Source: Parvularculaceae bacterium (GTDB taxonomy: Bacteria > Pseudomonadota > Alphaproteobacteria > Caulobacterales > Parvularculaceae). From it: 64,000 nucleotides of DNA. This document shows, one piece after another, positions 26,588 to 35,156 of this stretch. Within the stretch, counting starts at the first letter, position 1. Each line of letters starts with the position of its first letter. The stretch spans positions 31,581 to 95,580 of the forward strand of contig JANQMJ010000011.1 in the NCBI GenBank assembly GCA_028280115.1, given 5' to 3'. The notes beneath the pieces are model-generated. The model searched no databases and was not told the DNA's origin. It saw only the letters and a program-made list of their open reading frames with translations. Made by a program: the position numbers and the translations under genes.

Positions 26588-26980
26588 ATGGCGAAAGCAC
26601 CGGCCAGCCGCGTCAAGCGGCGCGAACGAAAAAATATCTCGACCGGCGTCGTGCACGTCAACGCGTCGTTTAACAATACGATGATCACCATTTCCGACGA
26701 ACAGGGCAATGCGATTTCCTGGTCGTCGGCCGGGGGCATGGGCTTTAAAGGCTCGCGCAAATCGACGCCTTACGCCGCACAGCTCGCCGCTGAGGACGCG
26801 GCGAAAAAAGCCATGGAACACGGGCTCCAGACCGTCAGCGTGGAAGTGCGCGGTCCGGGCTCCGGTCGGGAAAGCGCCTTGCGCGCGCTGCAATCGGCGG
26901 GTCTGACGGTCTCGATGATCCGCGACGTTACGCCGATCCCGCATAATGGATGCCGCCCGCGCAAGCGGCGCCGCGTTTGA
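26588..26980 (+). CDS. rpsK: 30S ribosomal protein S11 (uS11)
   Basis: S11 lies on the 30S platform near the E-site codon. The 130-residue protein contains [40 protein letters not shown], and the C-terminal signature [17 protein letters not shown]. Spacing from rpsM is 12 nt. The next gene is rpoA after 32 nt. Confidence 0.97.
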   Translation: MAKAPASRVKRRERKNISTGVVHVNASFNNTMITISDEQGNAISWSSAGGMGFKGSRKSTPYAAQLAAEDAAKKAMEHGLQTVSVEVRGPGSGRESALRALQSAGLTVSMIRDVTPIPHNGCRPRKRRRV

Positions 26981-27012
26981 TTCACCGACTGAAGAAAGAG
27001 TGATCCTTACTC

Positions 27013-28038
27013 ATGGATGCAACACAGATTCTCGAAAAGAATTGGCAGGAACTGATCCGGCCGACCAAACTCGATGTAGCGCCGGGCGTCGACCCGCAGC
27101 GCAAGGCGACGATTATCGCCCAGCCGCTGGAGCGCGGCTTCGGCCTGACGCTGGGCAACGCCCTGCGCCGGATTTTGATGTCGTCCCTGCAGGGCGCTGC
27201 GGTGACGTCGATCCAGATCGACGGCGTGGTGCATGAGTTTTCATCGATCCCCGGCGTGCGCGAGGACGTGACGGACATCGTCCTTAACGTTAAGCAACTC
27301 GCCATGCGCATGCATGCGGACGGGCCGCGCCGCCTGGTGCTGAAAAAGGACAAGCCCGGTCTCGTTACGGCGAGCGACATTGAAGAAACGTCCGCCATCG
27401 AGATCCTCAACAAGGATCATGTGATCTGCCACCTCGATGAGGGCGCGTCGCTGCGCATGGAGCTGACCGTCAATACGGGCAAGGGCTATACGCCGGCAGA
27501 ACAGAACCGGCCCGAAGACGCGCCGATCGGGCTGATCCCGGTCGACAGTCTATACAGCCCGGTCAACCGTGTCGCTTATCGCGTCGAGAATACGCGCGAA
27601 GGCCAAGTGCTCGATTACGATCGGCTGATTATGGAAATCGAGACCGACGGCTCGATCGCCCCTGACGATGCGGCCGCTTACGCCGCGCGCATCCTGCAGG
27701 ATCAGCTTCAGATCTTCATCAATTTCGACGAACCGACCAAGGACAAGGACGCCGAGGCGCGCGAAGAACTGCCGTTCAATCCGGCGCTCCTGCGCAAGGT
27801 CGACGAACTCGAACTGTCCGTGCGTTCGGCAAACTGCCTCAAGAACGACAATATCGTCTATATCGGCGATCTCATTCAGAAAACCGAAGCGGAAATGCTC
27901 CGCACGCCAAATTTCGGCCGCAAGTCGCTGAACGAGATCAAGGAAGTGCTCGCCGGTCTCGGCCTTCATCTCGGCATGGACGTGCCCGACTGGCCGCCGG
28001 ACAATATCGAAGATCTGGCCAAGAAGTTCGACGAATAA
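27013..28038 (+). CDS. rpoA: DNA-directed RNA polymerase subunit alpha
   Basis: The alpha dimer nucleates RNA polymerase assembly, and its C-terminal domain binds UP elements and activators. The 341 residues include the N-terminal domain ([19 protein letters not shown], about residues 37-55) and, after an acidic linker, the C-terminal domain with [19 protein letters not shown], which includes the arginine equivalent to E. coli Arg265, and [23 protein letters not shown] sequence. A weak ribosome site (CCTTACTC) precedes the ATG, so coupling to rpsK is likely. Confidence 0.98.
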   Translation: MDATQILEKNWQELIRPTKLDVAPGVDPQRKATIIAQPLERGFGLTLGNALRRILMSSLQGAAVTSIQIDGVVHEFSSIPGVREDVTDIVLNVKQLAMRMHADGPRRLVLKKDKPGLVTASDIEETSAIEILNKDHVICHLDEGASLRMELTVNTGKGYTPAEQNRPEDAPIGLIPVDSLYSPVNRVAYRVENTREGQVLDYDRLIMEIETDGSIAPDDAAAYAARILQDQLQIFINFDEPTKDKDAEAREELPFNPALLRKVDELELSVRSANCLKNDNIVYIGDLIQKTEAEMLRTPNFGRKSLNEIKEVLAGLGLHLGMDVPDWPPDNIEDLAKKFDE

Positions 28039-28071
28039 CGCCGCGCGAAACCGGCTTCAGGAGACATTGCC

Positions 28072-28512
28072 ATGCGACACGGGATGGCGCATCGAAAACT
28101 CAATCGCACCCATGAGCACCGCAAGGCGATGTTCGCCAATATGGCTTGCGCGCTGATAAAGCACGAACAGATCACGACGACGCTGCCGAAAGCGAAAGCG
28201 CTTCGCCCGATCGTCGAAAAGCTCGTCACCATGGCCAAGCACGCGGACAAGGACGAAGACCGCGCGCTGCATCTGCGCCGTCTGGCGGTGTCGCGCATCC
28301 GCGACAAGGACATGGCGAAAAAGCTGTTTGAAACGCTCGGTCCGCGCTACGCCGAACGCCATGGCGGCTATATCCGTATCATGAAGGCGGGCTTTCGTTA
28401 TGGCGACAACGCTCCGCTCGCGGTGATCGAATTCGTCGATCGCGACGAAGACGCCAAAGGGCAGGATTCCGGTCCCGTTGTGGGGCTCGACGACGAGGAC
28501 GATGAAGAATAA
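28072..28512 (+). CDS. rplQ: 50S ribosomal protein L17 (bL17)
   Basis: L17 is a bacteria-specific 50S protein near the tunnel exit. The 146 residues begin [20 protein letters not shown], with [20 protein letters not shown] and the C-terminal core [20 protein letters not shown], followed by an acidic tail (LDDEDDEE) longer than in E. coli. AGGAG lies about 8 nt ahead. Last gene of the ribosomal super-cluster, followed by a strong terminator. Confidence 0.97.
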   Translation: MRHGMAHRKLNRTHEHRKAMFANMACALIKHEQITTTLPKAKALRPIVEKLVTMAKHADKDEDRALHLRRLAVSRIRDKDMAKKLFETLGPRYAERHGGYIRIMKAGFRYGDNAPLAVIEFVDRDEDAKGQDSGPVVGLDDEDDEE

Positions 28513-28550
28513 GCCCCGTCCAGCGCCGTTTATCGGGGCGTGGCGATCGT

Positions 28551-28578
28551 ATTGAATGGGGAACACGCAAGGCTATAT
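28551..28578 (+). promoter_or_regulatory. Putative promoter of the DegQ-like gene, overlapping a terminator
   Basis: ATTGAA (28551-28556) and CTATAT (28573-28578) are 16 nt apart. The -10 box is identical to the alphaproteobacterial consensus and coincides with the loop of the rplQ terminator. Initiation near 28585 would leave only the 3' half of the hairpin in the new transcript, so it would not terminate itself. Confidence 0.45.
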
Positions 28579-28599
28579 CCTTGCGTGTTCTTTTTGTTT
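28561..28599 (+). terminator. Intrinsic terminator of the ribosomal cluster
   Basis: A perfect 12-bp stem, GAACACGCAAGG (28561-28572) with CCTTGCGTGTTC (28579-28590), with the 6-nt loop CTATAT, is followed directly by TTTTTGTTT. It is the clearest intrinsic terminator in the window and lies 48 nt after rplQ. Confidence 0.9.
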
Positions 28600-28611
28600 G
28601 GAGGCCGCTTT

Positions 28612-30072
28612 ATGGTCCGCAAAGTTTTCGCCTGCATCGCCGTCGCATCGTGTTATGCGGCCGCCGCCTGCGCCCAGCCTGCGCCGGCGGAAGAAACGCC
28701 CGCAACCGCCGCGACAGACATGCAGGCCGAAACCATCGCGCCGGCGCTGCGCGATGTTCCCCACTCCATGGAACAGGTCAAACTTTCTTTCGCGCCGGTG
28801 GTTGAGCGCGCCGCGCCCGCGGTGGTCAACATTTATTCCCGGCGCGTCGTGCAACAGCGCAGCCCCTTCGCCGACGATCCGTTTTTCCGGCGCTTTTTCG
28901 GCGGCGATTTCGGGGCGCCGCGCGAGCGCGTGCAGAACTCGCTCGGCTCCGGTGTCATGGTCAGCCCGGACGGCGTCATCGTCACCAACAACCATGTCAT
29001 CGAAGGCATGAACGAGATCAAGGTCGTGTTAAGCGACCGCCGCGAATATGAAGCCGAACTCGTCCTGGCCGATCCGCAAACCGATCTCGCCGTCCTGCGC
29101 ATCGAAGCGGAAGAGGCGCTGGCTTATCTCACCTTCGCTAATTCGGATTCGCTTCAGGTCGGCGACGTAGTCCTCGCCATCGGCAATCCCTTCGGCGTCG
29201 GTCAGACGGTGACCAGCGGTATTGTGTCGGCGCTGGCGCGCACGGCGGTGTCGGTATCGGATTATCAGTTTTTTATTCAAACCGACGCGGCCATCAATCC
29301 GGGCAATTCGGGCGGCGCGCTGGTCGACGCCGACGGCCGGCTGATCGGCGTCAACACGGCGATTTATTCGCGCTCGGGCGGCTCGAACGGCATCGGTTTT
29401 GCGATTCCGTCGCGCCTGGTGCAGCAAGTCATCAACTCAGCGGTGGAAGGCAGCCCGCTGGTGCGCCCGTGGCTCGGCGCGTCGACCAGCACGGTGACCG
29501 TCGATCTTGCCAAGGCGCTCAGGCTAGACCGGCCGGCGGGCGCGATTATCGACGATGTCTGGTCGGGTGGGCCGGCCGATAAGGGCGACATTCGCCCCGG
29601 CGACGTGATCGTGGAAGCGGACGGGGCGCCAGTGTTCGACGCCCAGACCCTGCAATATCGCATCGGCGTCAAGAATAACGGCGAGACTGCCGACCTGGTC
29701 TATATGCGCGGCGGCAAGCGGCGCACCGCGCAAATCACCCTCGACCTGCCGCCGGAAACGCCGGCGCGCGATTCGCGCAGGCTGGAAGGAAACCATCCGC
29801 TCAACGGGGTTTCCGTCGACAATCTGTCGCCGCGCTATAATGAGGAACTCGGGCTCGATCCGTTATCGACGGGCGTCGTCGTTTCCGCCGTCGACCCGCG
29901 ATCCTTCGCCGCGCGCCGCGGTTTGCGGCCGGGCCATATAATCCTCTCCGTCAACGACCGCGATGTCTACACATCGGCCGAACTGGCGCGGGAGATCGAC
30001 CGCCCGGCGAGAAGCTGGGAACTGGAAATCGATACCGGCGGGCGCATCGTGCCCTGGCGGGTCGGCCGTTAG
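28612..30072 (+). CDS. DegQ/HtrA-type periplasmic serine protease
   Basis: This is a periplasmic quality-control protease. The 486 residues carry the trypsin-like triad His128 (VTNNHVIEG), Asp158 (DPQTDLAVLR) and Ser233 (NPGNSGGAL), then two PDZ domains (about 285-375 and 400-480). The N terminus is an export signal; cleavage after ACA (residue 21) or lipidation at Cys14 (VASC) are both possible. I chose the ATG at 28612 because an in-frame start at 28540 would place the rplQ terminator inside the gene. Family members are called degP, degQ, mucD or htrA, and I cannot assign which. rarA follows after 6 nt. Confidence 0.93.
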   Translation: MVRKVFACIAVASCYAAAACAQPAPAEETPATAATDMQAETIAPALRDVPHSMEQVKLSFAPVVERAAPAVVNIYSRRVVQQRSPFADDPFFRRFFGGDFGAPRERVQNSLGSGVMVSPDGVIVTNNHVIEGMNEIKVVLSDRREYEAELVLADPQTDLAVLRIEAEEALAYLTFANSDSLQVGDVVLAIGNPFGVGQTVTSGIVSALARTAVSVSDYQFFIQTDAAINPGNSGGALVDADGRLIGVNTAIYSRSGGSNGIGFAIPSRLVQQVINSAVEGSPLVRPWLGASTSTVTVDLAKALRLDRPAGAIIDDVWSGGPADKGDIRPGDVIVEADGAPVFDAQTLQYRIGVKNNGETADLVYMRGGKRRTAQITLDLPPETPARDSRRLEGNHPLNGVSVDNLSPRYNEELGLDPLSTGVVVSAVDPRSFAARRGLRPGHIILSVNDRDVYTSAELAREIDRPARSWELEIDTGGRIVPWRVGR

Positions 30073-30078
30073 GTCGAG

Positions 30079-31389
30079 ATGAGCGATCTCTTTCAAGCAG
30101 GAGGGCTTGAAAGCGGTGCGCCTCATCCGCTTGCGGACCGATTGCGGCCGGCATCGCTCGACAGGGTCGTCGGTCAGGACCATCTATTGGGTCCCGCCGG
30201 TCCCTTGCGCCGCATGCTCGATGCGGGAAGGCTGTCGTCGATCATTCTCTGGGGCCCGCCCGGGGTCGGCAAGACGACCATCGCGCGGCTTCTGGCGGCG
30301 GAAACCGGTCTCGAATTCGAACAGATCTCGGCGATTTTTTCCGGCGTTGCGGATTTGCGCAAAGTCTTCGAACGCGCCAAGGCGCGCCGGTCGACGGGCA
30401 AGGGAACGTTGCTGTTCGTCGATGAGATCCACCGCTTCAACAAGGCCCAGCAGGACGGCTTTCTGCCCCATGTGGAATCCGGACTGATCACTCTGATCGG
30501 CGCGACCACGGAAAACCCGTCCTTCGAACTGATCCCGGCCCTTCTCTCCCGGGCGCAGGTGTTCACCCTCAACCGTCTCGATGACGATGCGCTTGAGGAA
30601 CTGCTCAGGCGCGCCGAAACCGCCGAGGAGCGAAAACTGCCGCTGACGCAGGACGCGCGCGGCGCGCTGCGCCTGATGGCCGACGGCGACGGCCGGTTCG
30701 TCCTCAATCTCGCAGAAGAGCTTTTTGCAGAGCCGAAAGACCGTGCGCCGATTGAAGCAAAAGAGCTCGGCGCCATCGTTCAGCGTCGCGCGCCGATCTA
30801 CGACAAGCGGTACGAGTCCCATTACAATCTCGCCAGCGCGCTGCAGAAGTCGATCCGCGGCTCCGACGTCGATGCGGCGCTTTACTGGGCGGCGCGGATG
30901 CTCACAGGCGGCGAGGACCCGCGTTTCATCCTGCGCCGGCTGATCGTCGTGGCGTCGGAGGATGTGGGCAACGCCGATCCCCATGCGCTTCCCTTAGCGA
31001 TCGCCGCGCGGGACGCTTACGAGTTTCTCGGCCAGCCCGAAGGAGAGATCGCCATCGGCCAGCTCGTCGCCTATCTCGGCAGCGCGCCGAAATCGAATCG
31101 ATCCCATGTCGCCTTCGTCAAGGCGAAGATGGCGGCCAAAGAAACCGGTTCACTCATGCCGCCGCCGCGCGCCGTGAACGCGCCGACAAAGCTCATGAAA
31201 GAGCTCGGCTATGGCGAAGGTTATGTTTACGATCACGATACGGAAGAAAGCTTTGCAGGCCTTGACTACTTTCCCAAGGATATGGAGCGGCGCAAATTCT
31301 ACGAGCCCTCGCAGTTCGGGTTCGACAAGGAAATCGCCAAGCGCCTTGCCTATTGGGAGCGCCTGCGCCGCGGCGGGAAAGAAGAATGA
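30079..31389 (+). CDS. rarA: Replication-associated recombination ATPase RarA
   Basis: RarA (MgsA) is an AAA+ ATPase of the clamp-loader group, acting at stalled replication forks. The 436 residues contain Walker A GPPGVGKTTIAR (about 59-70), Walker B LLFVDEIHRFNKAQQD, sensor 1 GATTENPSFELIPALLSRA and the C-terminal tetramerisation domain (KSIRGSDVDAALYWAARML, MPPPRAVNAPTKLMKELGYG). It starts 6 nt after the protease gene, with the AGGTCGAG region as a weak ribosome site, and probably shares its transcript. Confidence 0.96.
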   Translation: MSDLFQAGGLESGAPHPLADRLRPASLDRVVGQDHLLGPAGPLRRMLDAGRLSSIILWGPPGVGKTTIARLLAAETGLEFEQISAIFSGVADLRKVFERAKARRSTGKGTLLFVDEIHRFNKAQQDGFLPHVESGLITLIGATTENPSFELIPALLSRAQVFTLNRLDDDALEELLRRAETAEERKLPLTQDARGALRLMADGDGRFVLNLAEELFAEPKDRAPIEAKELGAIVQRRAPIYDKRYESHYNLASALQKSIRGSDVDAALYWAARMLTGGEDPRFILRRLIVVASEDVGNADPHALPLAIAARDAYEFLGQPEGEIAIGQLVAYLGSAPKSNRSHVAFVKAKMAAKETGSLMPPPRAVNAPTKLMKELGYGEGYVYDHDTEESFAGLDYFPKDMERRKFYEPSQFGFDKEIAKRLAYWERLRRGGKEE

Positions 31390-31447
31390 TCGCGTCGCAA
31401 GGCGAACGCTCTGAGCGCTTTTACCGAGCGATCAGCTGTGAAGAACG

Positions 31448-32206
31448 ATGCTGACAGCAAAAGCGGTTATCGTCTGCCTATGGTTTGCGGCGCTGTTTAT
31501 CGCCGAACGGTTGGCCCGCGCCGCTACGCCGCCGCAATCGCCCGCCCGGCTCGTCCGCAATGCGGGCCTGTGGTTTATCGTTTTAATGCTTTCGCCGCTT
31601 ATCGTTGCGCCCTTGACGGCCTGGGGCGTCAATCATGTGTTCTGGACGCGGCCCGAATGGATGACGGCCGGCGCCGCCGGCGTGGTTATCTTGGCGGTCG
31701 ATCTGATCCTGCTCGACCTTTGGACCTATTGGCTGCATCGCGCCTATCACCGCGTGCCCCTGATGTGGCGTCTGCATGAAGTTCATCACCGGGACGAATT
31801 TTTAGACACGACTAGCGCGGTTCGATTTCATGTCGGCGAGGTCGTGCTTTCGGCTGCATTGCGGCTCATTCCGATTGCTGTGCTGTCCTTGCCTCTGGCC
31901 ACGGTGATCGTCTTTGAAACGGTGCTTATATGCGCCGCCTTGTTTCATCACTCCAATCTGCGACTGGGAAAGAAATTTGAAGCGGCGCTGTCGAAGGTCA
32001 TTGTCACGCCGTCAATTCACTGGGTTCATCACCATGCGGTTCAGCGCGATACGGACTCGAATTACACGTCGATCTTGCGGGTGTGGGATTTCGTTTTCGG
32101 CTCACGCAGCCCCACGCAGCGTCGATATGATATGAAGATCGGTGTTGAAGGCGTTGAAGATAAACCGCTATTGAGGTTATTTTTAATGCCTTTTGGGAGA
32201 CATTAG
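31448..32206 (+). CDS. Fatty acid hydroxylase / sterol desaturase family membrane protein
   Basis: This is a di-iron integral membrane oxygenase of the fatty-acid-hydroxylase superfamily; its substrate is unknown. The 252 residues have four hydrophobic segments and the full set of histidine clusters: HRAYH, HEVHH, HHSN and HWVHHHA. The length fits bacterial family members. The gene's stop (32204-32206) abuts the crcB start, so it may lead the crcB-rluC-ATP12 operon. I see no sign of sterol biosynthesis genes around it, so carotenoid or lipid hydroxylation is equally possible. Confidence 0.85.
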   Translation: MLTAKAVIVCLWFAALFIAERLARAATPPQSPARLVRNAGLWFIVLMLSPLIVAPLTAWGVNHVFWTRPEWMTAGAAGVVILAVDLILLDLWTYWLHRAYHRVPLMWRLHEVHHRDEFLDTTSAVRFHVGEVVLSAALRLIPIAVLSLPLATVIVFETVLICAALFHHSNLRLGKKFEAALSKVIVTPSIHWVHHHAVQRDTDSNYTSILRVWDFVFGSRSPTQRRYDMKIGVEGVEDKPLLRLFLMPFGRH

Positions 32207-32207
32207 C

Positions 32208-32594
32208 GTGAGTGGCGGCCTTGTCTGGTTGGCTATTGCGGCGGGCGGCGCCGTCGGGGCGATGGCCCGTCACGGCGTGTCGCGCGCGGCGCTGCATCTG
32301 CTTGGGCCGAACTTTCCGTGGGGCACGCTGGCGGTCAATATCAGCGGTTCCTTCGCCATGGGCCTGCTGATCGTCTGGCTGTCGCGGCACGAACCGCAAA
32401 GTATCGCCCTGCGGGCGTTTCTTACGGTCGGCCTGCTCGGCGCGTTCACGACGTTTTCCACCTTCTCTCTTGATGCGGTGACGCTTTATCGCGACCGGAC
32501 GCTGATGATCGCCGGCGCCTATGTGGCGGCTTCCGTCATGCTTTCCGTATTCGGTCTGATCGGCGGCATCGCCGTTGGTAGACAGGCGTTGTGA
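32208..32594 (+). CDS. crcB: Fluoride ion channel CrcB
   Basis: CrcB (Fluc) forms a dual-topology dimer that exports fluoride passively. The 128 residues have four TM helices and the motifs GGAVGAMARH, GTLAVNISGSFAMG and GLLGAFTTFSTFSLD, where the phenylalanines line the pore. I chose the GTG at 32208 with GGGAGA 7 nt upstream; an in-frame TTG at 32193 overlaps the preceding gene. No fluoride riboswitch could precede it, since the upstream gene ends 1 nt before. It overlaps the pseudouridine synthase gene by 4 nt. Confidence 0.92.
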   Translation: MSGGLVWLAIAAGGAVGAMARHGVSRAALHLLGPNFPWGTLAVNISGSFAMGLLIVWLSRHEPQSIALRAFLTVGLLGAFTTFSTFSLDAVTLYRDRTLMIAGAYVAASVMLSVFGLIGGIAVGRQAL

Positions 32595-33574
32595 CCGGCG
32601 TGCAGACCAGAACGGTTGCGGCCGACGAGGCGGGCATGCGCCTTGACCGCTGGTTTCGGACGCATTTTCCCGGCGTGCGCCATGGCGAGTTGGAAAAATA
32701 TCTGCGCAAAGGGCAAGTGCGCGTGGGCGGCGGCCGGGCGAAATCGAACCGGCGCCTGGAAGCGGGCGAGGAGGTCCGCATTCCGCCGCTGGCAGGCGAC
32801 GCCGCGCCGCGCGCGCGGCCGCCGCTTTTCGATCCTGACGCCGCACAGTCTTTAAAGGCGCTCGTTCTTTACGAGGACGACGCGGTCATGGCGCTGAACA
32901 AGCCGTTCGGTCTGGCGGTGCAGGGCGGGACGAAAACCGCGCGGCATGTCGATGGCATGCTGGAAGCGCGCGCCAAGGACGGCGAGCGGCCGCGGCTGGT
33001 CCATCGTCTCGATAAAGACACCGGCGGATTGCTGCTCGTGGCGAAAACCCGAAAGGCCGCCCACCGCCTGGGCGACGCCTTTAAGGGACGTGATGTGGAG
33101 AAAACCTACTGGGCGCTTGTCGCCAGCGTTCCGCAGCCGCGCCGAGGCACGATCGATCTGCCCATCGCCAAGCGCATGGTCCGGCGCGGGGCGAGCGCCG
33201 ACGAGCGCATGGTTCCGGCTGACGGCGAAGACGCAAAAAGGGCGGTCACGGATTATCAAGCCCTGGAGGTAGTCGGCCCCGTTGCGTTCCTCGCCATGCG
33301 CCCGGTCACCGGGCGCACCCATCAGTTGCGCGCGCACGCCGCGGCCATCGGCTGTCCCATTGTCGGCGATGGAAAATACGGCGGCGCAGCGGCGCGCATC
33401 GACGGCGTGTCGCCGAAACTTCATCTCTTCTGCCGCGCCATGACGTTTACCCATCCGGCCACCGGGCGAAGGGTAACGCTTCAAGCGCCGCTCAGCGGGC
33501 ATATGGCGCAGACATGGAAATTCTTTTCGTTCGACGCTGATGCTGTCTGTGACTGGCCGGACAATTTACGATGA
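32591..33574 (+). CDS. RluC/RluD-type 23S rRNA pseudouridine synthase
   Basis: The protein has an N-terminal S4 RNA-binding domain (about 13-65: MRLDRWFRTHFPGVRHGELE) and a catalytic RluA-family domain with HRLDKDTGGLLLVAKT, whose Asp is the catalytic nucleophile. The C-terminal part contains RPVTGRTHQLRAHAAAIGCP. The 327-residue length and motif order fit RluC, which modifies 23S rRNA at three uridines, but RluD cannot be excluded. It starts with GTG in a GTGA overlap with crcB and ends in an ATGA overlap with the next gene. Confidence 0.92.
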   Translation: MTGVQTRTVAADEAGMRLDRWFRTHFPGVRHGELEKYLRKGQVRVGGGRAKSNRRLEAGEEVRIPPLAGDAAPRARPPLFDPDAAQSLKALVLYEDDAVMALNKPFGLAVQGGTKTARHVDGMLEARAKDGERPRLVHRLDKDTGGLLLVAKTRKAAHRLGDAFKGRDVEKTYWALVASVPQPRRGTIDLPIAKRMVRRGASADERMVPADGEDAKRAVTDYQALEVVGPVAFLAMRPVTGRTHQLRAHAAAIGCPIVGDGKYGGAAARIDGVSPKLHLFCRAMTFTHPATGRRVTLQAPLSGHMAQTWKFFSFDADAVCDWPDNLR

Positions 33575-34290
33575 ACCAGGATCCTGCGCGTATAAAACGT
33601 TTTTATAAGACCGTTTCCGTCGCGCCGGAGGGCGCGGGGTTTGTCATCCGCCTCGACGACCGGCCGGCGCGCACGGCGCGCGGCGACGCCGTTTTAGCGC
33701 CCACGCGATCGCTCGCCCAAGCGATTGCCGACGAATGGGCGGTGCAGGAAGAATTTCTCGACCGCCGCGTCATGCCGTTGACCGCGATATTGTGCGCCTG
33801 TCTTGACGGCGGCGAGGCGGGCGCCGCGGTCTGGCGGGACGACGTGCTGAGCTATCTGGGCACGGATCTGTTGTGCTATCGCGCCGAGAGCCCGCAGGCG
33901 CTGGTCGACCGCCAGGAAGCGCGTTGGGGGCCTTATCTTGATTGGCTGCGCCGTGAATTCGGCGCGGCGATGGTGGTGACCACGGGCGTCTCGGCGGTCA
34001 GCCAGCCGGACGTCGCCATCGCAGCGGTGCGTCGCGTGCTGAACGATCGATCCGCGGAAGCGTTGTTTGCCTTGAAATCGGCGACGGCGATCACCGGATC
34101 GGCCGTTTTGTCGCTGGCGCTCTGGAAGCGCGCCTTCGCGCCGGATGAGATATTCCACGCCGCGCGACTGGATGAGCGTTTTCAGGAAGAACGTTGGGGC
34201 GAGGACGCGCAGGCGAAGGCTCGCGAGCAAGCCATGCGGCGGGAGTTTCTCGACCTGTCGGACTTCTTGGGACTGCTCGACGACGTATAA
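33571..34290 (+). CDS. ATP12-family F1-ATPase assembly chaperone
   Basis: ATP12 proteins bind the F1 alpha subunit during ATP synthase assembly; among bacteria they are found almost only in alphaproteobacteria. The 239 residues include KRFYKTVSVAPEGAGFVIRL and DDRPARTA at the N terminus, AIADEWAVQEEFLDRRVMPL, and YLGTDLLCYRAESPQALVDRQ-like sequence. It overlaps the pseudouridine synthase by 4 nt and is last in the crcB operon. Its stop lies 4 nt from the stop of the convergent EF-hand gene. Confidence 0.93.
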   Translation: MNQDPARIKRFYKTVSVAPEGAGFVIRLDDRPARTARGDAVLAPTRSLAQAIADEWAVQEEFLDRRVMPLTAILCACLDGGEAGAAVWRDDVLSYLGTDLLCYRAESPQALVDRQEARWGPYLDWLRREFGAAMVVTTGVSAVSQPDVAIAAVRRVLNDRSAEALFALKSATAITGSAVLSLALWKRAFAPDEIFHAARLDERFQEERWGEDAQAKAREQAMRREFLDLSDFLGLLDDV

Positions 34291-34294
34291 GTCG

Positions 34295-35080
34295 TTATTC
34301 TTCGATCGTCTTGCCGCGATTGCGCGCCCTGAACCGGAACAGTTCTTCGTCTTTCAGCAAAGCGTCCTTGTCCGCGTCAGCGGCGTCGAACGCCTTCATA
34401 TAGGCGCGAATATAGTCCTTTCTGGACATCGTTTCCGCAGCGCCCGCCATGAGCGCGAATTTTTCAAGGGCGTAGGCGTGGCTACGCTGTTCTGCGGCCT
34501 GCGGATTAATCTCCGCCAGAAACGCTTCATATTGGCGCTGACGGGTGGTTTCCGCATCAGGCGCTTCGGCCAGCGGCGCTTCCAGTTCTCGCCAGTTTTT
34601 GACCAGCGCGGCGAATTCCTCGGCCGTCATGGCGCTGTCGCGATCGAGATCGGCGATGGTGAAATCGAGTTTGGCCTCTTCGACAGCTTCGGTGCGGGTC
34701 AGCACTTCACCGTCGAACATGGCAATCAGGCGGTCACGCGCCGTCATGCCGGCTTCGGTCGTGCGGATGGGATCGTTCGGCGAGATAACGACAGTGCGGC
34801 GTTCGGTCTCCACGACCTTTCCATCGATGGTTCGCTCAAGCGTGAAGGTCTGTTGCAACTGCTGCTGAGAGTTCAGAAGATCGGCGCTATCTTCTCCGTC
34901 GAGCCATTCCTGCTCTTCGGGAGATGGCGCGGGTGTCTCAGACGCCGCCGGTGCTGCGAGCGTTTCTTCGTCGACAGGCTCGGGCTGGAGGGATTGCGGC
35001 TGCGCCAATGCGTTTCCCGCTATCGCGAGCGTCGCCGCGCACGCAGCGGCCGCTGCAGATCGGTACGCTGTCATGGTCAT
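34295..35080 (-). CDS. Exported EF-hand protein
   Basis: This 261-residue protein has an N-terminal signal peptide with a likely cleavage site after GNALA (residue 26). The mature part contains two EF-hand-like calcium loops: DLDRDSAMTAEEF in the middle (about 142-154) and DAADADKDALLKDEEL near the C terminus. The rest is acidic and low in complexity near the N terminus. A periplasmic calcium-binding or calcium-sensing role is an inference; no catalytic domain is visible. It lies 76 nt downstream of the SDR gene on the same strand and converges on the ATP12 gene. Confidence 0.75.
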   Translation of the reverse strand: MTMTAYRSAAAAACAATLAIAGNALAQPQSLQPEPVDEETLAAPAASETPAPSPEEQEWLDGEDSADLLNSQQQLQQTFTLERTIDGKVVETERRTVVISPNDPIRTTEAGMTARDRLIAMFDGEVLTRTEAVEEAKLDFTIADLDRDSAMTAEEFAALVKNWRELEAPLAEAPDAETTRQRQYEAFLAEINPQAAEQRSHAYALEKFALMAGAAETMSRKDYIRAYMKAFDAADADKDALLKDEELFRFRARNRGKTIEE

Positions 35081-35156
35081 TGTTCCGTTTCAGGGCCCCA
35101 CATAAAAACCGGCAAATCTTGCGAAGACGTAAGAAATTACGCCAGTGGCCCAAATA

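Noticed and set aside
28540..28611. Longer start for the DegQ-like protease
   Set aside because: The extra 24 codons run through the rplQ terminator, and the ATG at 28612 gives a normal signal peptide.
32193..32207. TTG start for crcB
   Set aside because: It overlaps the preceding gene, whereas GTG at 32208 has a GGGAGA ribosome site at normal distance.
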